Below are positions 23,315 to 30,850 of a stretch of 35,453 nt of DNA, piece after piece. The stretch covers positions 15,562 to 51,014 of the forward strand of contig DIRE01000045.1 in NCBI GenBank assembly GCA_002426575.1, written 5' to 3'. The stretch is from Clostridiaceae bacterium UBA5444. Lineage in GTDB: Bacteria; Bacillota; Clostridia; Clostridiales; Oxobacteraceae. The stretch's first letter is position 1; each line of letters starts with the position of its first letter. Below the pieces are notes generated by a model. It was not told where the DNA came from. It saw only the letters and a program-made list of their open reading frames with translations, and made no database searches. A program made the translations under genes and the position numbers.

Positions 23315-25120
23315 TTAGATTACATATTTTGATATATCATTATTAAATTCTTCTGTAATTTCTTTAAAGTGTTGTATGTTTTCCAGTATACCTTTTATTT
23401 CTTGAGTATAGCTTGAAACATTTGCACTAACCTCTTCAGTGGATGCAGAGTTTTCTTCTGCTATTGCTGCAAGGGATTCAATCTTCGTACAAACATTGCT
23501 TATCTTCTCAGTCTCTTTACCTAAAAGTTCCATAGTACCAAGCATAGTGTTTGACACTACTTGAATAGCTTCAACAGAGTTGTTGCTATTTTTAACTACA
23601 CCATTTAGTTTAGAACTTTCAACATCTAAGACGCTAAACTGCTCATCAATATTTTCTATAAGGCTGCCTATTTGTACTATAAAGTCCTCAAGATTATTCT
23701 TTATTTCATCAACAGCTGATTGAGATTGCTCAGCAAGTTTTCTTATCTCCTCTGCAACAACAGAGAATCCTTTACCAGCTTCTCCAGCCCTTGCAGCTTC
23801 AATGGATGCATTAAGAGCTAAAAGATTTGTTTGGTTTGAAATAGATGAAACAATTGAAATTATATTTGTAATATCATTTATCTTGTTTTGTATCGTTGTG
23901 CCATTATCTTTAATCTCTTTAGATTTTTTAAGTATATTAAATAGGTTTGATGAAGTACTGTTAACATCACTAAAACTGTTATTTATTTTTTTAACTGCCT
24001 CTTCAAGTTCATTCTTATTTGTGTTCTCATTATCGACTACTTTTTTAAGCTGAGATATATTGTCATCAAGCATTGTTACTGATTTTTCAGTTTCCTCTGC
24101 CTGCTGCATTGCACCATTTGCAACTTGTTCAACAACACCAGATATCTCATTAGACGTTGTTTCCATGTTGTTTATTCTGCTTTGTATACCACCTTCAAAG
24201 CTTGTCATTTCGTCAGTTAAACCCTTAAACCCAACAAAATCAGCTCTTACAGTTTTTTTATACTTAGCTATTTTATTTAGCTGCTCTTCAAAGAAGTCAT
24301 TGGTTTTTAGCTTATATATATCAGTATATTCATTGCTCATAATAGATTCTATTTCTTGGTCTATAATCTTTTTAGGCATAAGTAAAAGAAAAGATGATAA
24401 ACCACCACTAAATAAGACTCCTAATATAGAAATAATATATATAATGGATTTACTATCAGTAAATCGTGAAGGAATTAAGATAAATGGCAGTGCTATTATA
24501 GCTGAAAGCAATGCTATCTTAACCTCAATAGATTTTATAAATCCAAGTGAGAGTATATTATTTAGTGGATATTTTTTATGCTCATATATTGTATACCCAA
24601 ACTTGATCTTTAACTCAACGCTGTCATCATTTTTCTCTAATTCATCTATCTGTATATTTTCTTTGAAGTATTCTGCTGAACCTTCCAAAAGACCATCAAG
24701 ATAATCAAACATTTTTCTATTTGACTTATATAAAAATATTGCTTCATCCTCTGATATAGGTGTTACTTGAATAAGAGGAGGATGAGCCCCAGGTATTCTT
24801 TTGGCTACATTTGCATGAACATCATACATTGAGCTTAAGAAATGATACAGATTATCATGCTTAAAAAAAGCAGGAAAACCTTCATGAAAAGCATTAAGAT
24901 TATCCTTACCTATTGTTTTCCAAAGCTCTCTTTTATTTACCCCTTTTTTTGATGATATGTAATCTACAAAGCTATTTACTTCTTTGTCAGGTACATCCTC
25001 TAGAGGATTAAATATCTTATTCCTATCCCAGCCAACGCTTGTCATGGCATTATCCACTACATCACTACCCCAAACATTTCTGCATGTTTTTATCCAGGTA
25101 GCTACAACAGTACCTTTCAT
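23315..25120 (-). CDS. Haem H-NOX domain fused to a methyl-accepting chemotaxis protein
   Basis: A 601-aa transmembrane chemoreceptor. Residues 1-185 are a haem-binding H-NOX domain, starting MKGTVVATWIKTCRN. The haem ligand is His102, and the propionate motif YxSxR is Tyr131, Ser133, Arg135; Pro115 is also conserved. The distal pocket has Trp9, Asn74 and Tyr140, the hydrogen-bond network that lets the Caldanaerobacter (Thermoanaerobacter tengcongensis) H-NOX hold O2, at the same residue numbers. Two membrane helices follow (about 200-217 and 225-248). The rest is an MCP signalling hairpin with the CheA/CheW tip SNQTNLLALNASIEAARAGEA (split across the tip). The protein should sense O2 and steer swimming. 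The ATG has GGGGGC 8 bases before it; promoter and terminator are its own. Confidence 0.94.
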   Translation of the reverse strand: MKGTVVATWIKTCRNVWGSDVVDNAMTSVGWDRNKIFNPLEDVPDKEVNSFVDYISSKKGVNKRELWKTIGKDNLNAFHEGFPAFFKHDNLYHFLSSMYDVHANVAKRIPGAHPPLIQVTPISEDEAIFLYKSNRKMFDYLDGLLEGSAEYFKENIQIDELEKNDDSVELKIKFGYTIYEHKKYPLNNILSLGFIKSIEVKIALLSAIIALPFILIPSRFTDSKSIIYIISILGVLFSGGLSSFLLLMPKKIIDQEIESIMSNEYTDIYKLKTNDFFEEQLNKIAKYKKTVRADFVGFKGLTDEMTSFEGGIQSRINNMETTSNEISGVVEQVANGAMQQAEETEKSVTMLDDNISQLKKVVDNENTNKNELEEAVKKINNSFSDVNSTSSNLFNILKKSKEIKDNGTTIQNKINDITNIISIVSSISNQTNLLALNASIEAARAGEAGKGFSVVAEEIRKLAEQSQSAVDEIKNNLEDFIVQIGSLIENIDEQFSVLDVESSKLNGVVKNSNNSVEAIQVVSNTMLGTMELLGKETEKISNVCTKIESLAAIAEENSASTEEVSANVSSYTQEIKGILENIQHFKEITEEFNNDISKYVI

Positions 25121-25151
25121 TATTAAGCCCCCTTTTGAGAAATATAATTCT

Positions 25152-25181
25152 ATTATATCAGAAAAGTGGTATTATTGTAAA
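25152..25181 (-). promoter_or_regulatory. Promoter of the H-NOX-MCP gene
   Basis: On the minus strand TTTACA (25181-25176) and a perfect TATAAT (25157-25152), 18 bases apart, about 30 bases before the start codon. Confidence 0.6.
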
Positions 25182-25220
25182 AAAGTTTAGTACTATTCCA
25201 TGAAATTACATATACTTTGT

Positions 25221-25254
25221 CGAAAAAAGCTACTATGGATTACCATAGCAGCTT
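25221..25254 (-). terminator. Intrinsic terminator after the SDR gene
   Basis: On the minus strand, arms 25254-25243 and 25238-25227 (AAGCT-x-CTATGG type) form a 12-bp stem with one mismatch and loop TAAT, followed by TTTTCG with six T in all. Confidence 0.8.
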
Positions 25255-25268
25255 ATATAAATATTAAA

Positions 25269-26261
25269 TTAGCTTTGAAGAACAATTTTGCCGTTTTTCC
25301 AAAACCACTTTACGCTGTCGGATATGGATTGCCTAATAGGGCGAGGAGAATATCCAAGTTCTTTAGAGGCTTTTTCATGGCTCATCATGGAATTAGATTT
25401 GAGCACATGGAGGGTGTATGTGGTAAACCTTGGCCTAGTTTTAGTTATTTTGCAATATAGAGGTGAAAAGAAAGCTCCGGTATATGCCATCCAGTAGGGT
25501 GCTTTAAAAGAAGGCATTTCAATGCCTGTTGAGGTTTTAATTTCAAGGAGCATATCTTCAACGCTTATATTTTCTCCAGATAATATATATTTTTCTCCCT
25601 TTCTGCCCTTTTCACCTGCTAATATAATTCCTTCAGCTACATCTCTAACGTCTACATAGTTATACATTCCACCAATATAGGCTTTTAGTTTTTTGTTTGT
25701 ATAGTCAATTATTAGGCTTCCTATTTCTGAAACCTTAAAATCATAAGGACCAATAACTCCTGATGGGAATACAATTATAGCATCTAACCCCTTGTCTATG
25801 CCATCTATAACCTTTAGTGTAGCCTTAGCCTTTGAACATCCGTATTCTCCTGCTGTTTTGGTAGGATTAAGTGGAGTATCTTCATCCATTGTTTTACCAA
25901 AAGGAGGCTCTGCAAAGGCATGGACAGAACTGGTGTATACAAGGCGTTTTATACCTAAGTTTAAACATGCATCCACAACATTTTGAGTACCCTCAATGTT
26001 AACTTTTTCTAAGGCTTTACTATTTCCAGAGGAGATTGATATTAAACCTGCCAAATGGTATACAATATCCACCCCAGAAAAAGCTTTAATTAGGGATTTT
26101 AGGTCACAGATATTGCCATAAACCTTTTCAACGTCAAGACCTTCTATTGGAGATTCATCCTCACCGCATAGTATTAGAACCCTTACTTTTTCGCCTTTAG
26201 CTATAAGCTGCCTTACTAGTACATTACCAATATGACCAGTTGCACCTGTAACTATAACCAT
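25269..26261 (-). CDS. NAD(P)-dependent epimerase/dehydratase, extended SDR
   Basis: A 330-aa extended short-chain dehydrogenase/reductase of the NAD-dependent epimerase / dihydroflavonol-reductase-like group. The Rossmann motif is VTGATGHIGN (residues 4-13). The catalytic serine lies in YTSSVHAF and the Tyr-x3-Lys pair in YGCSK. The C-terminal half (about 230-330) is the variable substrate domain, with a hydrophobic patch. I chose the ATG at 26261 because GAGGGG stands 8 bases before it and the protein then opens directly with the first beta strand. It begins 16 bases after the stop of the PD-(D/E)xK-like gene and is probably cotranscribed with it. The substrate is unknown. Confidence 0.85.
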   Translation of the reverse strand: MVIVTGATGHIGNVLVRQLIAKGEKVRVLILCGEDESPIEGLDVEKVYGNICDLKSLIKAFSGVDIVYHLAGLISISSGNSKALEKVNIEGTQNVVDACLNLGIKRLVYTSSVHAFAEPPFGKTMDEDTPLNPTKTAGEYGCSKAKATLKVIDGIDKGLDAIIVFPSGVIGPYDFKVSEIGSLIIDYTNKKLKAYIGGMYNYVDVRDVAEGIILAGEKGRKGEKYILSGENISVEDMLLEIKTSTGIEMPSFKAPYWMAYTGAFFSPLYCKITKTRPRFTTYTLHVLKSNSMMSHEKASKELGYSPRPIRQSISDSVKWFWKNGKIVLQS

Positions 26262-26277
26262 AACCTGTCCCCTCACT

Positions 26278-26982
26278 TTATATAATATTGAACAAAAGTT
26301 CATTTCCGCGCTTTCCTACCTCTTCTATGGCACCCATCTTTTTTAAGCAATAGGACATTTTCTGAGCTTTTTTAGTTGTAGTATTTTTTGATTTTGCAAT
26401 ATCTTTATTTGTAAAAGGGCTAGGTAAATCATCAGGAAGGAATTTTAGAAAATCTTCTTTGCTTGAAAGATGAGTGGAGTCAATTACTTCAATTAGTTTT
26501 TTATCAATTAAGCTAATCCCTTTCCTTCTCCAGGCTCCATTACCATCATTGCATCTTATTTCATCAATAGTTACCATCAAAATCTCCATGGAAAAGTTAT
26601 CTTCGTTAATCAGGTTAGGAATTCTAATTAGCTCATTAAATATATTTGATGGGCTTCCTTTTTTAGGAGATTTCCTTCTTCTGATTATTTCTCCATCAGG
26701 GTTTAAAACTGTTATCCATTTTTCATAAGCAATGGGATGAATTAATCGTACATTATGACTTTTTACAAGTTTATTTAGTTTTTTGCTTATTGCAGAAAAG
26801 TTTTGCGTTTGAATTTCAATTAGAAGGTCTTGCCTTACTATATCTATAATGTAGCCATCAACTTGGGATTCTATTTTATCCCCAGGCATCTTGTACCAGT
26901 TTTTTAAGTCGGCATGAAGTGATTTTTCGTTTTTTGTGCCAATTGAATATTTATATTCAGTATTATCTTTTGTATTTTCCAA
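26278..26982 (-). CDS. PD-(D/E)xK nuclease-like protein with C-terminal helix-turn-helix
   Basis: A 234-aa conserved protein of no established function (a DUF8091-type family, as I recall). The first 85 residues carry a pattern typical of the PD-(D/E)xK fold: an acidic residue in the first helix (Glu19 in KNEKSLHADLKNWY), an Asp at the end of a beta strand (Asp47 in GYIIDIV), and Glu56-x-Gln58 in LLIEIQTQNF. Gln replaces the usual catalytic Lys; the same change is known in some members of the fold. The last 60 residues (PSPFTNKDIAKSKNTTTKKA onward) look like a winged helix. The start is TTG at 26982 with GGAGGAG 6 bases before it. It is first in an operon with the SDR gene. Nuclease activity is inferred from pattern only. 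Confidence 0.7.
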   Translation of the reverse strand: MENTKDNTEYKYSIGTKNEKSLHADLKNWYKMPGDKIESQVDGYIIDIVRQDLLIEIQTQNFSAISKKLNKLVKSHNVRLIHPIAYEKWITVLNPDGEIIRRRKSPKKGSPSNIFNELIRIPNLINEDNFSMEILMVTIDEIRCNDGNGAWRRKGISLIDKKLIEVIDSTHLSSKEDFLKFLPDDLPSPFTNKDIAKSKNTTTKKAQKMSYCLKKMGAIEEVGKRGNELLFNII

Positions 26983-27212
26983 AAATATCTCCTCCGAGAA
27001 TGTATGCTGTTTTTCATTAATATCACTGCTGATAATAACATTATATCAAATAGATTAAAAATAAATATATAATTTACTCATTTAGGAATAAAAAGCTGTA
27101 AATTAAAGAAAATATGACTATGGCAATTTATAAAATATAGATTTGACTACAAAATATAGACCAAATCCAGTGATTTTTAGTTTAGTATATATGGAAGGAT
27201 GAGTGAATAAGG

Positions 27213-27878
27213 GTGAAAAAGGTTACTGCTTTTTTTATGATTTTGGTTATGCTGTTTTTTGTTGGAGGAATATACATAAACATTCATAGTGCATCTATTA
27301 AGACTGATAGTTATAGTTGGGGATCCAGCGGTTCTACGGTATCTGAGATACAAAGGAGGCTTAAAGATTGGGGGTATTATGATGGAGATGTGGATGGCGT
27401 ATTTGGAAGCCAAACCCATGATGCAGTTATATATTTCCAACAAAAAAATGGCTTGAGCGCAGATGGAATTGTGGGTTCTGAAACACTTGCAGCTCTTGGT
27501 ATGGAATCTGGATCCGGAGGCAATAGGAATTCAGATTTAGATCTTTTAGCAAAAGCCATAACAGGAGAGGCAAGAGGTGAACCTTATGTTGGCCAAGTAG
27601 CAGTAGGGGCTGTAATAATTAATAGAACAAGGCATCCTGAGTTTCCAGGCACTATATCAGGAGTTATATACCAGCCAGGAGCATTTACAGCAGTATCTGA
27701 TGGCCAAATATACCTTGATCCAACAGACAGTGCGTTAAGGGCTGCAAGGGATGCATTAAATGGGTGGGATCCATCAGGAGGTGCAATATATTACTTTAAC
27801 CCTGCAAAGGCTACAAGCAGCTGGATATGGTCAAGACCTGTTATAAAAGTTATAGGCGATCATTACTTTTGCAACTAA
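27213..27878 (+). CDS. sleB: Spore cortex-lytic enzyme SleB
   Basis: SleB degrades spore peptidoglycan during germination, acting as a lytic transglycosylase on muramic-delta-lactam cortex. The 221-aa product has a signal peptide (about residues 1-27), a peptidoglycan-binding repeat (about 35-95, from GSSGSTVSEIQRRLKDWGYY), and a C-terminal hydrolase_2 domain with the catalytic Glu119 in ITGEARGEP and the conserved AVGAVIINRTRHPEFP. The start is GTG at 27213; the nearest purine-rich site, GGAAGGATGA, is rather far upstream, so a weak translation start is possible. Its usual partner ypeB is not next to it. It is expected to be made in the forespore (sigma G), but I found no clear sigma-G promoter. 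Confidence 0.92.
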   Translation: MKKVTAFFMILVMLFFVGGIYINIHSASIKTDSYSWGSSGSTVSEIQRRLKDWGYYDGDVDGVFGSQTHDAVIYFQQKNGLSADGIVGSETLAALGMESGSGGNRNSDLDLLAKAITGEARGEPYVGQVAVGAVIINRTRHPEFPGTISGVIYQPGAFTAVSDGQIYLDPTDSALRAARDALNGWDPSGGAIYYFNPAKATSSWIWSRPVIKVIGDHYFCN

Positions 27879-27916
27879 GTATCAACAGTTACCTAAAGCA
27901 TGGCCTAAAACTAACA

Positions 27917-27943
27917 TTGACATATTAGCAAATGGTGTATAAT
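27917..27943 (+). promoter_or_regulatory. Promoter of cysK
   Basis: A perfect TTGACA (27917-27922). TATAAT (27938-27943) follows after 15 bases; TAATAT (27940-27945) would give a 17-base spacer. Confidence 0.65.
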
Positions 27944-27955
27944 ATATATTAAAAG

Positions 27956-27980
27956 AATTCCTACTAAAGTACTAGGAATT
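27956..27980. promoter_or_regulatory. Operator-like inverted repeat before cysK
   Basis: AATTCCTA (27956-27963) and TAGGAATT (27973-27980) form a perfect 8-bp repeat with a 9-base centre, about 12 bases downstream of the -10 element. The TAGGAATT half resembles the GGAATT end of the CymR operator of cysteine genes in Bacillus, as I recall it. It could block transcription of cysK when cysteine is plentiful. Confidence 0.5.
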
Positions 27981-28022
27981 ACTAAGTAAAAAATATATTA
28001 TAAGCTAATGTGGGGTGTTAGA

Positions 28023-28943
28023 ATGGAAATAGTTAATAACATAACTGAACTTATAGGCTGTACACCAATTATAAAACTAAATAAAATGGTAACTGATGAT
28101 ATGGCGGATGTTTATTTAAAGCTTGAAAGTTTTAATCCCGGGGGGAGTATAAAGGATAGAATAGCCCTTGGAATGATTGAAGCTGCAGAGAAAGAAGGCC
28201 TAATCAAAAAAGGCTCAACCATAATTGAGCCTACATCTGGGAATACGGGCATTGGCCTTGCAATGATAGCTGCAGCAAAAGGATATAAGCTTATACTCGT
28301 TATGCCAGAGACAATGAGTATAGAGAGAAGAAGGCTTATGCAGGCTTATGGCGCTGAGTTTATATTAACTAAAGGTGCTGAAGGAATGAAAGGAGCTATT
28401 GCAAAAGCAACGGAACTTACTGAGCAAAACCCAAATTATTTTATGCCTCAGCAATTTGAAAATGAAGCTAATCCTGCTTACCATGAAAAGACAACAGCCA
28501 TAGAAATATTAAAGCAGATGGATGGAAAGCTTGACTACTTTGTATCTGCTGTAGGTACGGGAGGAACTTTAACAGGAGTATCAAGAACCCTAAAAAAAGA
28601 AATACCAAATGTAAAAGCTATAGCAGTAGAGCCAAAAGATTCTGCTGTTCTTTCAGGAGGAACTCCAGGGCCTCACAAGATACAAGGCATAGGTGCTGGG
28701 TTTGTGCCAAAGGTGCTTGATGTTTCTCTTATTGATGAGGTAATCACTGTAGAAAATGATGAAGCCTTAGACACAGCAAGGCAACTTGCTAAAAAAGAGG
28801 GAATACTTGTTGGAATATCATCAGGGGCCGCTGCATTTGCCGCATTAAAACTTGCTAAAAGAGAAGGAAAAGGCAAGTCCATTTTAGCAATAGCACCAGA
28901 TACCGGGGAAAGGTATCTTACTACAGAATTATTTAACTTTTAA
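28023..28943 (+). CDS. cysK: Cysteine synthase A (O-acetylserine sulfhydrylase)
   Basis: A PLP enzyme that makes cysteine from O-acetylserine and sulphide. The 306-aa length is standard. PLP is held by Lys44 in SFNPGGSIKDRIA. The substrate loop is EPTSGNTGIGLA, the phosphate-binding loop is GTGGTLTG, and the late serine is in SSGAAAFA. I chose the ATG at 28023 since GGGGTG lies 6 bases before it and the product begins MEIVNNITELIGCTP; an in-frame ATG five codons earlier has no ribosome site. A promoter and an operator-like repeat precede it and a terminator follows, so it is a single-gene unit. A related cystathionine beta-synthase type enzyme is less likely. Confidence 0.95.
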   Translation: MEIVNNITELIGCTPIIKLNKMVTDDMADVYLKLESFNPGGSIKDRIALGMIEAAEKEGLIKKGSTIIEPTSGNTGIGLAMIAAAKGYKLILVMPETMSIERRRLMQAYGAEFILTKGAEGMKGAIAKATELTEQNPNYFMPQQFENEANPAYHEKTTAIEILKQMDGKLDYFVSAVGTGGTLTGVSRTLKKEIPNVKAIAVEPKDSAVLSGGTPGPHKIQGIGAGFVPKVLDVSLIDEVITVENDEALDTARQLAKKEGILVGISSGAAAFAALKLAKREGKGKSILAIAPDTGERYLTTELFNF

Positions 28944-28987
28944 ATATAAACAAAAGCTATGGGGATTCCCATAGCTTTTGTTTATAT
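28944..28987 (+). terminator. 20-bp perfect hairpin terminator after cysK
   Basis: Arms 28944-28963 and 28968-28987 are perfectly complementary (AACAAAAGCTATGGG with CCCATAGCTTTTGTT at the core) and enclose a GATT loop. The left arm begins at the base after the stop codon. The T-rich right arm takes the place of a separate T-run. Confidence 0.78.
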
Positions 28988-29054
28988 AAAATAAGGAACC
29001 TATCTAGCCTATAATTCATATAGTAAATAAAGTTTTCTATTTGAAGGATGTAAT

Positions 29055-29564
29055 ATGATAGAAGGCAATATTACTAATTTAAGAGATATAAGAAAGTCTG
29101 ACCTAAAATATATAGAAGGATGGATAAATGATTCTGAGATACAGTATTATTCACAAGAGGAGTATCCGGTTTATTATAACAAGCAGCTAATTAATATATT
29201 ATATAGAGATGCGGTAAGTGGAAAAATAAAAGTATTTATTATAGAGGATAAGCTACAAAATATTATAGGGGAGCTTTGGATTTACCCTATAGATTATTTA
29301 AGAAAATATGCAGAATTTGAGATAGTAATAGGAAGAAAGGATATGCAAAACAAAGGATATGGCAAAGATGCCATTAATACAGCTAAAAAGTACTGCTTCG
29401 AAGAATTAGAGCTTAATAAAATATATCTTAAAGTATTCTCATTTAATGTAAGAGCAATTAGGTGTTATAAATCATGCGGATTTAAAATAACAGGCAAAAT
29501 AGGGGAAATGGTTGAAAGGTATGGCATTCTGCATGATGAATATATAATGGAAGCATACAAATAA
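29055..29564 (+). CDS. GNAT family acetyltransferase
   Basis: A 169-aa N-acetyltransferase of the GNAT fold (RimJ/RimL-like subgroup). It opens with NLRDIRKSDLKYIEGWIND, has the acetyl-CoA binding loop QNKGYGKDAI (motif A; Q-x2-G-x-G), and ends with NVRAIRCYKSCGFKITGKI, the usual C-terminal strand and helix. The substrate is unknown: ribosomal protein, spermidine and antibiotic acetylation are all possible. GAAGGATG precedes the ATG. It stands between cysK and queG with its own space on both sides, so operon links are unclear. Confidence 0.87.
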   Translation: MIEGNITNLRDIRKSDLKYIEGWINDSEIQYYSQEEYPVYYNKQLINILYRDAVSGKIKVFIIEDKLQNIIGELWIYPIDYLRKYAEFEIVIGRKDMQNKGYGKDAINTAKKYCFEELELNKIYLKVFSFNVRAIRCYKSCGFKITGKIGEMVERYGILHDEYIMEAYK

Positions 29565-29579
29565 AGGAATAATATTGAT

Positions 29580-29608
29580 TTGAGAATAAAATAATATTAA
29601 TGTATAAT
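29580..29608 (+). promoter_or_regulatory. Sigma-A promoter of queG
   Basis: TTGAGA (29580-29585) and a perfect TATAAT (29603-29608) with a 17-base spacer. The transcript would start near 29615, giving a leader of about 100 bases. Confidence 0.72.
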
Positions 29609-29612
29609 TATA

Positions 29613-29712
29613 GGGAAGCGTCATGGGTTTACGCTTACGAGTAAATAATGAATGCACAAGTAATATAAAGTAAAGTTATATTCGCGGCTACGTTTATTTG
29701 GGGAATGATTTT
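29613..29712 (+). other. Structured 5' leader of queG
   Basis: Between the promoter and the start codon about 98 bases hold two small stems: AAGCGT/ACGCTT (29616-29621 with 29631-29636, approximate) and AATATAA/TTATATT near 29661-29685, plus unusually many CG steps (GGGTTTACGCTTACGAG, TTCGCGGCTACG) for this genome. No T-run or known riboswitch core was recognised. It may bind a ligand or a protein, or be simply an unstructured leader. Confidence 0.35.
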
Positions 29713-30816
29713 ATGAACATAAAAGATGCTATAATAACGGAATCGAAAAGAATTGGAATAGATATAATAGGTTTTACTGATTGTAAGCCTTTTTATGAAG
29801 CTGAACAAGTTTTGATACAAAGGGAAAAAATGAACTTTTTATCAGGCTTTGAAGATAAGGACATAAAAAAGAGGATAGACCCAAAGAAAACTATGGAGGA
29901 CTGCAAAACCATAATATCTATTGGAGTTTCGTATAATACACCTTCAGATAAAGTTCCAATTAAGAAAGATTATATTCATAAGGGTGTTGTTTCAAGATCT
30001 TCATGGGGAGAAGATTATCATGCAGTATTAAGTAGAAAGCTTAAAAAATTATCTTTATTTATTGAGCAATCATTAAATGGAAAAACCAAATTTTTTGTTG
30101 ACACTGGTTCTCTTATTGATAGGGAAATTGCAAGAAGAGCAGGCATTGGATATGTGGGTAAAAACTGCTCTATTATTAATAAGGAATATGGGTCATATAT
30201 ATTTTTAGGGGAAATACTTACTGATCTACATATAAGTCCTGATAAAACAGTTGATAGCTTATGCGGAGACTGCGAATTATGCATAAAATCATGCCCTGCT
30301 AATGCATTAGAAAAACCATATACATTGAATGCAAAAAAGTGCATTTCATATTTAACTCAATGCAAAGATTTACCTAATGAGTATTATAAAAAGATGGGAA
30401 ACAGCATATATGGATGCGATGCATGCCAAAGAGTATGTCCTAAAAATAAAACAGCATTAAAAAGCAATCATACTGAATTCTATCCTATGGAATGGAACGC
30501 ATATCCTGATTTAGTGGATGTACTTAACATGGACAATAGAAGATTTAAAGATACATTTAATAAAACTTCAGGAGGATGGAGAGGCAAAAAGAATCTACAA
30601 AGAAATTCAATTATTGCTATGGGCAATAGTAAGAATAAAAATATTGCAAAATATATAGAAGCCATGCTTTATGATGATAGAATAGATATTAGAAAAACAA
30701 GTATATATGCTTTATACAATCTTTTAGGCAAAGAAAGTATACCAATGCTTAAAAGACGCCTAGAATATGAGAGAGATGACGGAATTATAAGTATTATAAA
30801 TAAGTTAGTATATTAA
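29713..30816 (+). CDS. queG: Epoxyqueuosine reductase
   Basis: QueG uses cobalamin and two [4Fe-4S] clusters to reduce epoxyqueuosine to queuosine in tRNA. The 367-aa protein begins with the DUF1730 cobalamin-binding part (GFTDCKPFYEA, later DTGSLIDREIARRAGIGYVGKN split by strands), then two ferredoxin motifs: CGDCELCIKSCPANAL and CDACQRVCPKN. A C-terminal HEAT-like helical part ends the protein. I chose the ATG at 29713 as GGGGAATGA lies 5 bases before it; an in-frame TTG at 29698 has no site. The cofactor link to the btuFCD operon at 19819-22643 is worth noting, though they are far apart. The plsC gene follows after 34 bases. Confidence 0.93.
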   Translation: MNIKDAIITESKRIGIDIIGFTDCKPFYEAEQVLIQREKMNFLSGFEDKDIKKRIDPKKTMEDCKTIISIGVSYNTPSDKVPIKKDYIHKGVVSRSSWGEDYHAVLSRKLKKLSLFIEQSLNGKTKFFVDTGSLIDREIARRAGIGYVGKNCSIINKEYGSYIFLGEILTDLHISPDKTVDSLCGDCELCIKSCPANALEKPYTLNAKKCISYLTQCKDLPNEYYKKMGNSIYGCDACQRVCPKNKTALKSNHTEFYPMEWNAYPDLVDVLNMDNRRFKDTFNKTSGGWRGKKNLQRNSIIAMGNSKNKNIAKYIEAMLYDDRIDIRKTSIYALYNLLGKESIPMLKRRLEYERDDGIISIINKLVY

Positions 30817-30850
30817 AACTAACCCTATATTTTCTGAAGGGAAGACTAAT

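Noticed and set aside
24060..24704. Open frame of 214 codons on the plus strand opposite the H-NOX-MCP gene
   Set aside because: It is antisense to a well-supported gene, lacks a ribosome site, and its low-complexity Ser/Ile/Leu-rich product is typical of a shadow frame.
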